6,039 bases of DNA from Firmicutes bacterium UBA5500 (GTDB lineage: Bacteria > Bacillota > UBA994 > UBA5500), in assembly GCA_002427055.1 (NCBI GenBank), contig DIPA01000072.1:1-6039 (forward strand), given 5' to 3'. This document shows positions 1 to 5,005 of this stretch, one piece after another (position 1 is the first letter of the stretch; the number at the start of each line of letters is the position of its first letter). The notes beneath the pieces were generated by a model. The model saw only the letters and a list, made by a program, of their open reading frames with translations. It ran no database searches and was not told where the DNA came from. The position numbers and the translations under genes are program-made.

Positions 1-49
1 CAGTTTCTAATTGACATTCACACTTTAGGAAATTGTTCCGTAGCTCTCC

Positions 50-694
50 CTATTTCCCTTTGGGCCTATAATATGGCTTGCCCTTGTTTGGTCCATACAG
101 ATAGTAGCCATCGGGGCGCCTACCGTCACGCGTTGGGTCTGGTCCGCGTCGAGAGTTGGGTCGACTTTCCCGCCTGCTAGGCGCAATCTCCAACATGCCA
201 AACTTTGTCATCCTCCTATAAGCACTGTCTAGTGTCTTAGGCCCCATAACATCCCTGGCGATGACTGCGAAGTTACTGGAAAAGATGACATCCAGCATGT
301 AGGGCTCGACCGCGCCATGAGCAATTGCCTGGTAGACTGCTAGTTGCACCATGGTTATTGGTCCTAGTTCGTAGACTAGAAGATAGGGTTCTTCTTCTGG
401 CCAAAGGCGGATTACTGGCAGCCTGGTCAGCCCGGCAACACCATCATAGGTCTTACCGTTATAGCGCAAGGCATAGCCGGGCGAGGTGCTATGCTGCTTA
501 AACCAGCCCTTGGCTTCTTGGGGGAAATATCTTTCCGTTGCCCGCAGGTGTTGCTCTATTTGAAAGCCGTGCATGTCGACGACGTCGTAATATGTGTTGT
601 CGAGACATGAGAACGTGGTTTTGAATTCCCTGGTTTCAACCTGATCTCTGTTTGGTGGGTACGCATAGCCAGGAAAGACGTTGATTTCAGCCAT
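50..694 (-). CDS. Hypothetical protein, possible winged-helix DNA-binding protein with Arg/Pro-rich C-terminus
   Basis: I do not recognise the family. The start is an ATG with AGGAGG (703-708 on the complement) 8 nt upstream; the stop is TAG. The 214 residues show no signal peptide or membrane segment. Residues 112-170 alternate helices (around TMVQLAVYQAIAHG and TLDSAYRRMTKFGMLEI), and the second resembles the recognition helix plus the turn into the wing of a winged-helix domain. Residues 172-193 are packed with Arg, Pro, Ser and Gly, and the protein ends in a Tyr/Gly/Lys-rich tail (RRPDGYYLYGPNKGKPYYR), which could be the closing wing strand after an unusually long basic loop. That suggests nucleic-acid binding, but it is my inference from pattern only. 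A minus-strand reading frame upstream overlaps the start by 8 nt (stop TGA at 687-689), so translation could be coupled. No terminator is visible in the 49 nt left inside the window. Being a gene is fairly sure; the function is not. Confidence 0.75.
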   Translation of the reverse strand: MAEINVFPGYAYPPNRDQVETREFKTTFSCLDNTYYDVVDMHGFQIEQHLRATERYFPQEAKGWFKQHSTSPGYALRYNGKTYDGVAGLTRLPVIRLWPEEEPYLLVYELGPITMVQLAVYQAIAHGAVEPYMLDVIFSSNFAVIARDVMGPKTLDSAYRRMTKFGMLEIAPSRRESRPNSRRGPDPTRDGRRPDGYYLYGPNKGKPYYRPKGK

Positions 695-792
695 TCTGAT
701 TACCTCCTCGTAGGTACTGCGCTTCGATGCGCTGCAAAGAAGCTTCTGCCGCTTTCCTTACTTGCTTTATTTCTCCATAAAAATAACCTCCT
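687..792 (-). other. Strong ribosome binding site with a 3-codon ORF, and a frame-broken short reading frame
   Basis: On the minus strand a perfect AGGAGG (787-792) stands 8 nt before an ATG (776-778), yet that ATG opens only Met-Glu-Lys followed by TAA (767-769). In the frame one base away, 29 sense codons run from 776 to a TGA at 687-689. They read as a plausible amphipathic peptide (core KQVRKAAEASLQRIEAQYL), and its stop overlaps the start of the 214-residue protein. A two-base loss or one-base gain near 770-775 would join the good start to this frame. It may be a short upstream gene broken by a frameshift, a regulatory micro-ORF, or chance. I see no homology. Confidence 0.3.
703..708 (-). 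promoter_or_regulatory. Ribosome binding site of the 214-residue protein
   Basis: A perfect AGGAGG on the minus strand lies 8 nt before the ATG at 694 and fixes this start. Confidence 0.75.
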
Positions 793-815
793 TTGTTTTT
801 TGGACAGGGTGCGTT

Positions 816-968
816 TTACCCGCTCACTATATAAGGTACATAAGTAGGCAAAGTGCACACGCACGCATCAAAAAATGCCTTCGGTTTTGTGACTCTGTCT
901 TCCTGATAAATATTGATAGCCTCCTTCTGTATTTGGGCGTTGTCTAACTTGGCTGGGTGCAGCTCCAA
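816..968 (-). CDS. Possible 50-residue small ORF (doubtful)
   Basis: On the minus strand a TTG at 966-968, with a GAGGGG five bases upstream, opens 50 codons to a TAA at 816-818. The peptide (middle portion AINIYQEDRVTKPKAFFDAC) has an ordinary composition with a CVC pair, but matches no family I know. The frame after the TAA continues open into the 29-codon stretch at 687-776, so the two could be pieces of one decayed gene. The rare start, short length and lack of homology make this weak. Confidence 0.15.
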   Translation of the reverse strand: MELHPAKLDNAQIQKEAINIYQEDRVTKPKAFFDACVCTLPTYVPYIVSG

Positions 969-1055
969 GTTGGCCCCTCATTGCTTAAGGTACATGACAA
1001 GGCCTTTTGCATAAACTTTAGGTAAAAATACTCCACTAGCTTTACTGTGAGTGGG

Positions 1056-1061
1056 TATAAT
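1056..1061 (+). promoter_or_regulatory. Candidate -10 box of the HMA remnant
   Basis: A consensus TATAAT lies 11 nt before the GGAGGT of the HMA remnant. No recognisable -35 hexamer stands 16-18 nt upstream, so the promoter is either factor-dependent or decayed. The bases GGGTATA (1053-1059) overlap it and recur inverted as TATACCC at 1142-1148 and 1307-1313. Confidence 0.35.
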
Positions 1062-1085
1062 CGTAAGAAAATGGAGGTGTTTGGT

Positions 1086-1151
1086 ATGCAGAACATTACG
1101 CTTAAGGTAGTAGGCATGACTTGAGGCGGCTGCAATACCGCTATACCCTAG
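1086..1151 (+). pseudogene. 5' remnant of an HMA-domain (CopZ/MerP-like) metal chaperone gene, TGA at the first Cys
   Basis: HMA-domain proteins are small (about 70 residues) cytosolic chaperones or ATPase domains that bind Cu(I) or Hg(II) through a GMTCxxC motif. Here GGAGGT (1073-1078) is followed after 7 nt by an ATG. The frame reads MQNITLKVVGMT, then TGA (1122-1124), then GGC and a Cys codon: the canonical beta-strand plus GMT-C-GGC motif with the first Cys codon changed to TGA. Five codons later (NTAIP) a TAG at 1149-1151 ends the frame, and no continuation of the domain is seen in any plus frame. The simplest reading is a decayed gene with a point mutation and a lost 3' part. Selenocysteine at the TGA is conceivable because Sec often replaces Cys in thiol motifs of anaerobes, but I see no convincing SECIS hairpin and the loss of the rest of the domain argues against function. 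The similarity is short but motif-perfect. Confidence 0.55.
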
Positions 1152-1330
1152 CGCCCTTCCACTATACGAAGACACTTAATTACTTAATTAGAGCAGGTTA
1201 TGTTTTGTCTCCATTCTTGTCTGCGTGGGGATGAATTTAGGGCCCGAAGCAGAACCTTAGGCTGCATTATAGTTAATTAGGCGGTTTGTTCAGTCACACT
1301 CCTAGCTATACCCTGCATAGTATGTCTGGT
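1152..1330. other. Intergenic leader upstream of the ymaF-like gene
   Basis: This stretch is AT-rich, with TTAATTA repeated at about 1174-1190 and again near 1273. It contains a weak promoter candidate: TTGTTC (1286-1291) and TATACC (1307-1312), spaced only 15 nt. The 10-mer GCTATACCCT (1305-1314) repeats the one at 1140-1149. No RNA gene or terminator is recognised. Confidence 0.3.
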
Positions 1331-1347
1331 AAGGAGGTGTTTGATAG

Positions 1348-1701
1348 ATGATGGTAAAGATACGCAATGGCCATACGCATGCCTTGGCGCGTCGCACCAC
1401 TCGGCAACTTCAGCACCGGCATTTAGTACTGGCCATCTCGGATCGCCCACTCGTTCTAAGGAGTGGCGAGCACGTACACCAACTGCGTACACTCACCACC
1501 TACGACCGCAGGCATGCCCATGCTATTAATGGCCTCTCAGGCATCGATGTAGATATCCCGGGCACCAATATGCACTTTCACCGCGTCAATGCTCCCACCT
1601 CTATCGACCGCGCTCACCGACACAGATTAATTGCTAGAAGTAGGCGTGCTCCAGACATCGCTCCCGCTGTTGTGCGAGCTGCTCTACGGAAGCTGAGGTA
1701 A
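1348..1701 (+). CDS. YmaF-family His-rich protein with three HxH repeat units
   Basis: The 117-residue product resembles the YmaF family (named after a Bacillus subtilis protein of unknown function). That family is marked by repeated HxH pairs followed by short beta segments and T/G-rich turns (here EHVHQLRTLTT, RRHAHAINGLSG, MHFHRVNAPTS). Six HxH motifs begin at residues 9, 23, 42, 56, 76 and 90. The spacing alternates 14, 19, 14, 20, 14, so the protein is three tandem units of about 33 residues, each holding two HxH motifs 14 residues apart. The C-terminal 20 residues are Arg/Ala-rich and helical. There is no signal peptide or membrane segment. The His pairs suggest metal binding, an inference that the HMA remnant just upstream supports only by context. 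The start at 1348 has AGGAGG (1332-1337) 10 nt upstream; ATG at 1351 is an alternative. The protein is very basic. A strong hairpin follows the stop. Confidence 0.75.
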   Translation: MMVKIRNGHTHALARRTTRQLQHRHLVLAISDRPLVLRSGEHVHQLRTLTTYDRRHAHAINGLSGIDVDIPGTNMHFHRVNAPTSIDRAHRHRLIARSRRAPDIAPAVVRAALRKLR

Positions 1702-1728
1702 GCCAAAGGCGCTTTCTGCGCAAGCTGA

Positions 1729-1771
1729 AACCCTCTTGACAGGCACCTAAGAAGTGCCTGTCAAGAGGGTT
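1729..1771. terminator. Perfect 18-bp hairpin between convergent genes; bidirectional terminator or REP-like element
   Basis: Left arm 1729-1746 and right arm 1754-1771 are exact reverse complements around a 7-nt loop (CTAAGAA). The hairpin lies 27 nt after the ymaF-like stop and 35 nt before the stop of the convergent membrane-protein gene, the right place for a shared terminator. Neither side carries a proper T-run, which is unusual for an intrinsic terminator. Both arms contain TGACAGGCAC/GTGCCTGTCA, a sequence that recurs with one mismatch at 5120-5130, so a repetitive extragenic palindrome is an alternative. Confidence 0.6.
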
Positions 1772-1806
1772 AAGCATAGTGAAAGTGTACGTTTCTCTGA
1801 TCTAGG

Positions 1807-2664
1807 CTACAAGAATCGTCTTGCTGAGCTTAACCTTACCTCAATGCTCTCTTCTTCATTATGCGTCATCCTGCCCTTGCGGTCAGGCTGCATCAGTTTG
1901 AGCTGCAGATACCCGTCAGAGCACTCAGTGCACCAATCAAGCTGAACATCATAATGCACATCTTCGCCGTCATACTGCGCGGACAGCAGCTCGTGCAGTT
2001 TGTCAGCCGTCAACAAATCAGAGTTCGTGAGGCTATCTAGGGTCTCTTGATCGCCGGCCGGGAACTTGAACAGATCCTTCTGTTTCATATATCGCCTACA
2101 CTGGTCGCAGTATTTTCGGCTGCCGATCACGATCATCTGGGCAACCACACTGCCGAACATGGCACCCAGCAGATCAATGCCAAAAAATACCCAGTTGACC
2201 ACCGCATTCTCTTTAACTTCAAGCACGCTATTTCCATACCTAGTAAACGATATTGTCCGAGATTCAATGACCATTTTTGTAAACGAGAAAAAGCTGATCG
2301 GCTCGTCTGCGTCACTGAAACAGAACTGGCTAATATGCTCGCCAGTCATCTGAAAGTTTAGGTCTATGTTTTCGTCCAAATACGCCGTGCAGTAGAAACC
2401 ATACTGCATGACAACGTAGGCAACAAAGGCGAATAAGACTCCCACCCATTTTGGTCTGGAATCGAGCTTCTTATTTGACTTTAATAAGCCGAGATAATAG
2501 CCATAGCAGGCCGCCGCGCTGGTGAAAATTGCTCCAACCGGAACGATAAAGAACAACGAAAAAGATGTCAGGTCAAAGGATAATAGTGAGTGCACTGCTA
2601 CAACCAATAAAGTGACAAGGATCACAGAAATTAACCCGAAGACAAATGCCAACGTAATAACCAA
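1807..2664 (-). CDS. Four-helix membrane protein with two cytosolic CxxC motifs (unknown function)
   Basis: I do not recognise the 285-residue product. Hydrophobic segments at about residues 2-24, 34-60, 73-92 and 156-180 give four membrane helices. The positive-inside rule (KSNKK and RPK between helices 2 and 3; SRKYC and RRYMKQK after helix 4) places both ends in the cytosol and the 97-155 loop, with its Cys at 92 and 115, outside. The cytosolic tail has CDQC (186-189) and CTEC (245-248), which together could hold one Zn ion or another metal. Between them runs a helical region (residues 205-231). The start is a TTG at 2662-2664 with AGGAAGG just upstream; an in-frame TAG at 2677-2679 excludes a longer form. 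The stop is TAG. The gene is convergent with the ymaF-like gene and divergent from the VCBS-like gene, so it is probably monocistronic. A zinc-ribbon-like redox or sensor role is only a guess. Confidence 0.7.
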   Translation of the reverse strand: MVITLAFVFGLISVILVTLLVVAVHSLLSFDLTSFSLFFIVPVGAIFTSAAACYGYYLGLLKSNKKLDSRPKWVGVLFAFVAYVVMQYGFYCTAYLDENIDLNFQMTGEHISQFCFSDADEPISFFSFTKMVIESRTISFTRYGNSVLEVKENAVVNWVFFGIDLLGAMFGSVVAQMIVIGSRKYCDQCRRYMKQKDLFKFPAGDQETLDSLTNSDLLTADKLHELLSAQYDGEDVHYDVQLDWCTECSDGYLQLKLMQPDRKGRMTHNEEESIEVRLSSARRFL

Positions 2665-2683
2665 TCCCTTCCTAATCTATCTA

Positions 2684-2700
2684 CTTGGACACGTGCCAAG
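2684..2700. repeat. Near-perfect inverted repeat, possible operator
   Basis: CTTGG at 2684-2688 faces CCAAG at 2696-2700 with a CACGTG-like centre, 20 nt upstream of the membrane-protein start. It could be an operator dyad or a weak hairpin in its leader. Confidence 0.3.
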
Positions 2701-2710
2701 ACTGCCCCTA

Positions 2711-2732
2711 GGCATAAGACACACGTTATGCC
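2711..2732. repeat. 7-bp perfect inverted repeat GGCATAA / TTATGCC, possible operator
   Basis: GGCATAA (2711-2717) and TTATGCC (2726-2732) are exact reverse complements separated by 8 nt, in the divergent intergenic region between the membrane-protein gene and the VCBS-like gene. The size suits a helix-turn-helix repressor site. No nearby regulator can be assigned. Confidence 0.35.
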
Positions 2733-2774
2733 ATATTCTCCAAGTATATGTCAAATCCTGCTTGGGTGTTCAGA

Positions 2775-2780
2775 TAATAT
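2775..2780 (+). promoter_or_regulatory. Candidate -10 box for the VCBS-like gene
   Basis: TAATAT lies about 160 nt before the chosen start, without a clear -35 hexamer at the right distance. Downstream, GGGGAG (2833-2838) can pair with CTCCCC (2864-2869), which is followed by TTTT, a weak attenuator-like hairpin. All of this is tentative. Confidence 0.2.
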
Positions 2781-2939
2781 TAGGGGACGAGAGCGTTGCG
2801 ATGAGGGGGCCAAAAAACACTGAGAATAACTGGGGGAGTAAAAATCTGTGTGCCTCCTCTTCCCTCCCCTTTTCTGCCCAAGATACATAGAATGTACCAA
2901 CGAAAACCGATGGGGGGATCAAAGGTGGCACATTCAACT

Positions 2940-3629
2940 ATGCAGACTATCATTGTTAGCCGCCAGGGCGATGTGACTGGCGATGGTGTCTTGGATGAGG
3001 TGTGGCTTGCAGGAACCCAAAACGAAGATAGCATGCGCATTACGGACATTACCTTGCTGGTCAAAAACGGACGCACCGGGCGTATTACGCAGGTGGCGTT
3101 GGCAGAGAACGCCGGTTTCGAGCCGACCCTATTGCTGTGCGACTTTACGGGCGACGGTGTGCTAGACGTGAAAGTGAGCATTCAGTCGGGAGGCAGCGGT
3201 GGTTTTGTTTTTACCTACATATACTCGTTTGTCAACAACCAGGCGCGCCTGTTGTTCTCGGGCGATAGGTACTTAGATGGTCGTGAGTTTAGGGCTTTCT
3301 ATGCTGACGGTTTCGTGGTGGTTGTAGAAGACGTAACGCGGGGGCTGGCATTTCGGATAGACGTGAGCCAAGACCCGGCAGCAGCCGATCTTTACAACCC
3401 CGACGGCACGCTGAAAGAGCCAACAGAGGCTAACGTGGGACCTTTTATCATGGCGCTGCCTGTAATTCTTGACGAAAACAGTGATGTATGCAGTCTGATA
3501 GCCTTGACGCGTGTCTTTGGCACTTTTGCAGCAGATACGCTGGGCTATATTCAGGACTACCTGACCTGGAATGGGACTATGTTTGAAACGGTGCGCGAAG
3601 ACCTGGCCATTTCCCCAGTAGAAGCCTAA
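2940..3629 (+). CDS. VCBS/FG-GAP-repeat-like Ca-binding-loop protein (cytosolic, Firmicutes type)
   Basis: The product carries two integrin-like calcium-loop repeats: GDVTGDGVLDEV (residues 10-21) and DFTGDGVLDVKVSI (68-81), the latter followed by the SGGSGGF turn. The later motifs YIYSFVNNQARLLF, LYNPDGTLKEP and ADTLGYIQDYL are familiar from a family of VCBS-repeat proteins in spore-forming Firmicutes; its biochemical role is unknown to me. There is no signal peptide, although such loops are usual in exported beta-propellers, so it is probably cytosolic or spore-associated. With about 229 residues it is too short for a full seven-blade propeller. The start is uncertain. ATG at 2940 is chosen because AAAGGTGG lies 11 nt upstream and the domain begins at once. 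The frame is open from a GTG at 2850 (GGGGGAG 11 nt before), but that would add a low-complexity Pro-rich stretch; ATG at 2892 lacks a ribosome binding site. No terminator is evident in the 110 nt after the TAA. Confidence 0.75.
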   Translation: MQTIIVSRQGDVTGDGVLDEVWLAGTQNEDSMRITDITLLVKNGRTGRITQVALAENAGFEPTLLLCDFTGDGVLDVKVSIQSGGSGGFVFTYIYSFVNNQARLLFSGDRYLDGREFRAFYADGFVVVVEDVTRGLAFRIDVSQDPAAADLYNPDGTLKEPTEANVGPFIMALPVILDENSDVCSLIALTRVFGTFAADTLGYIQDYLTWNGTMFETVREDLAISPVEA

Positions 3630-3743
3630 ACAGGATTCACTCTCCCATTTAAGAATATAGATAATGGCAAGCAGATTAGGCTAAGTACAGACTTCTGATG
3701 TGGAAGCACTATGGTAGTTCTTTGCGTGCCGCGGGGCGGAGCC

Positions 3744-3772
3744 TTGACAGCTATGCCTGCAAGGTATATGAT
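3744..3772 (+). promoter_or_regulatory. Sigma-A promoter of the T-box/asnA unit
   Basis: A perfect -35 TTGACA (3744-3749) and a -10 TATGAT (3767-3772) are separated by 17 nt, which puts the transcript start near 3779, directly before the T-box leader. Confidence 0.75.
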
Positions 3773-3778
3773 GCACCA

Positions 3779-4067
3779 TAATTAAATAACTTATCGACGA
3801 TGAAGAGAAGAGTAAACATAGGAGATAGTCAAAGCGAGCTGGTGACAGTGTGAGTCCGGCACAAAGGCCTATGCGGAAGAACATCTCGGAGTTTCCAACC
3901 GAAAGCTAGGCGCCAGTAGGCTTGGACGGGGCCTTACCGTTATCAATAGGACAGTATCGAGCATGAGCCTCCGTACTGATAAGAGTTGAGCAGACTGCTA
4001 ATTTGGGTGGTACCGCGGAAGTATGAGTCTTTCGTCCCTTGTATTTAGGGATGAAGGACTTTTTTTG
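3779..4067 (+). ncRNA. T-box riboswitch, probably tRNA-Asn-responsive, controlling asnA
   Basis: T-box leaders bind a cognate uncharged tRNA through a specifier codon in Stem I and through the T-box bulge, letting transcription continue past a terminator. The leader starts with the typical GATGAAGAGAAGAGTA (3799-3814). Upper Stem I is supported by CATAGG pairing with CCTATG (3868-3873). In the 3' side of the expected specifier loop AAC (3880-3882) is followed by A; AAC is an Asn codon, fitting the downstream asparagine synthetase. The near-invariant T-box core TGGGTGGTACCGCGG is at 4004-4018. The intrinsic terminator follows at 4026-4066. The class is certain; the specifier assignment is inferred from position and gene context and was not folded. 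Confidence 0.93.
4026..4066 (+). terminator. asnA leader: T-box intrinsic terminator (regulated)
   Basis: A 14-bp stem (4026-4039 with 4047-4060, two G-U pairs) and a 7-nt loop are followed by a run of seven T (4060-4066). It is the OFF-state hairpin of the T-box; antiterminator formation with the T-box core would disrupt it when uncharged tRNA is bound. Confidence 0.9.
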
Positions 4068-4096
4068 TGGTGTTTTAAAGGCAGAGGAGGAGCGCT

Positions 4097-5005
4097 ATGA
4101 TGTCTGAAAACCTGACGGTGGCAATGCCGACTACGTATATAGCTAGTCTTGGGGTTCGGGAGACACAGATTGCCATCAAACTGATTAAGGATTACTTTGA
4201 GACTCGGCTAGCTGGGGAGTTGCAGCTTACTCGTGTTTCGGCCCCACTGTTCGTGCACTCACGCTCGGGTTACAACGATACGCTCAACGGTGTGGAACAA
4301 CCAGTATCTTTCACCGCCAACGGTGTTGATGAGCCACTGGAAATTGTGCATTCTTTAGCTAAGTGGAAGCGGATGGCATTGTATAAATACGGCTTTCATA
4401 GTGGCGAAGGGCTTTACACTGACATGAATGCTATACGGCGGGATGAACAGCTGGATAACCTACACTCTTTTTACGTTGATCAATGGGATTGGGAACAGAG
4501 TATAAGTAAGCAGAACCGCACTCTCGCCTATTTGCAGCAGGTCGTACGGCAGATCTACGAAGTTTTCTTGGCAACCGAACAGCACTTATATAACGCATTC
4601 CCAACAATCGAACCCCAGTTGCCAACAGAGATTTATTTCATCACAGCGCAGGAACTAGCTGATCTTTATCCAACGCTCAGTCCACAAGCTCGTGAGCAGG
4701 CAATTGCCAAAAAGAAAGGTGCCGTTTTTATTATGCAAATCGGCGGCAGCCTCAGGTCTGGCGAACGACACGGCAGTCGAGCTCCCGATTACGACGATTG
4801 GCAGCTAAATGGAGATATCATCTTCTGGTATGCTCAGTTACAGCAGGCGGTGGAACTTTCTTCGATGGGGATTCGAGTGGATGCGCAAGCTTTGCTCAGA
4901 CAGCTTAAATTGGCTGGATGCGAAGAGCGCACAGAGCTTACTTACCACCGGATGCTTCTGGAAGGAAAACTGCCCTATAGCATTGGCGGTGGAATCGGAC
5001 AATAA
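4097..5005 (+). CDS. asnA: Aspartate--ammonia ligase (asparagine synthetase A), truncated by an in-frame stop
   Basis: AsnA makes L-asparagine from L-aspartate, ammonia and ATP (via aspartyl-AMP) in the cytosol and is a relative of class II aspartyl/asparaginyl-tRNA synthetases. Conserved blocks are all present: HSLAKWKR (85-92), GEGLYTDMNAIRRDE (103-117), YVDQWDWE (126-133), RAPDYDDW (228-235), LNGDI (237-241), ELSSMGIRVD (253-262) and GGGIG (297-301). The family has about 330 residues. Here a TAA at 5003-5005 stops the protein at residue 302, inside class II motif 3, between GGGIGQ and the Arg that in the Escherichia coli enzyme sits in GGGIGQSR and contacts ATP. Without this Arg and the last C-terminal strands the product should be inactive. 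The start at 4097 has AGGAGG (4085-4090) 6 nt upstream; ATG at 4100 is also possible. The gene is controlled by the T-box at 3779-4067 and followed by a terminator at 5135-5169. Confidence 0.9.
   Translation: MMSENLTVAMPTTYIASLGVRETQIAIKLIKDYFETRLAGELQLTRVSAPLFVHSRSGYNDTLNGVEQPVSFTANGVDEPLEIVHSLAKWKRMALYKYGFHSGEGLYTDMNAIRRDEQLDNLHSFYVDQWDWEQSISKQNRTLAYLQQVVRQIYEVFLATEQHLYNAFPTIEPQLPTEIYFITAQELADLYPTLSPQAREQAIAKKKGAVFIMQIGGSLRSGERHGSRAPDYDDWQLNGDIIFWYAQLQQAVELSSMGIRVDAQALLRQLKLAGCEERTELTYHRMLLEGKLPYSIGGGIGQ

Larger units (their letters stand above)
695..1052. other. Intergenic region without an intact gene
   Basis: Apart from the micro-ORF and the doubtful 50-codon frame on the minus strand, nothing firm is visible here. 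On the minus strand TATAGT (826-831) could be a -10 box for the leftward genes, but no good -35 box lies at the right distance. No tRNA, tandem repeat or strong terminator hairpin was seen. Confidence 0.4.

Noticed and set aside
11..40. TTGACA at 11-16 as a plus-strand promoter
   Set aside because: No -10-like hexamer occurs 16-18 nt downstream, and it points into the 3' end of a minus-strand gene.
762..947. 61-codon plus-strand open frame
   Set aside because: It has no ribosome binding site and no recognisable domain, and it lies antisense to the better-supported minus-strand signals.
944..1175. Two minus-strand frames of about 63-65 codons opposite the HMA start
   Set aside because: They are antisense to the motif-perfect HMA remnant, lack ribosome binding sites and have no homology.
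1174..1280. TTAATTA repeats as a CRISPR, origin or attachment site
   Set aside because: The copies are short, AT-rich and irregularly spaced, with no integrase, cas gene or DnaA boxes nearby.
1277..1529. Open frames on both strands around the ymaF-like start
   Set aside because: They are shadows of the ymaF-like gene, which has the ribosome binding site and the repeat structure.
2047..2361. Plus-strand open frames of 95-104 codons
   Set aside because: They are antisense to the four-helix membrane protein, whose topology is coherent.
3681..3884. Minus-strand 67-codon frame
   Set aside because: It lies antisense to the asnA promoter and T-box Stem I and has no coding signal.
1122..5005. Alternative genetic code explaining the in-frame stops
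   Set aside because: The two interruptions use different codons (TGA and TAA), and TAA and TAG end the other genes normally, so one reassignment cannot explain both.
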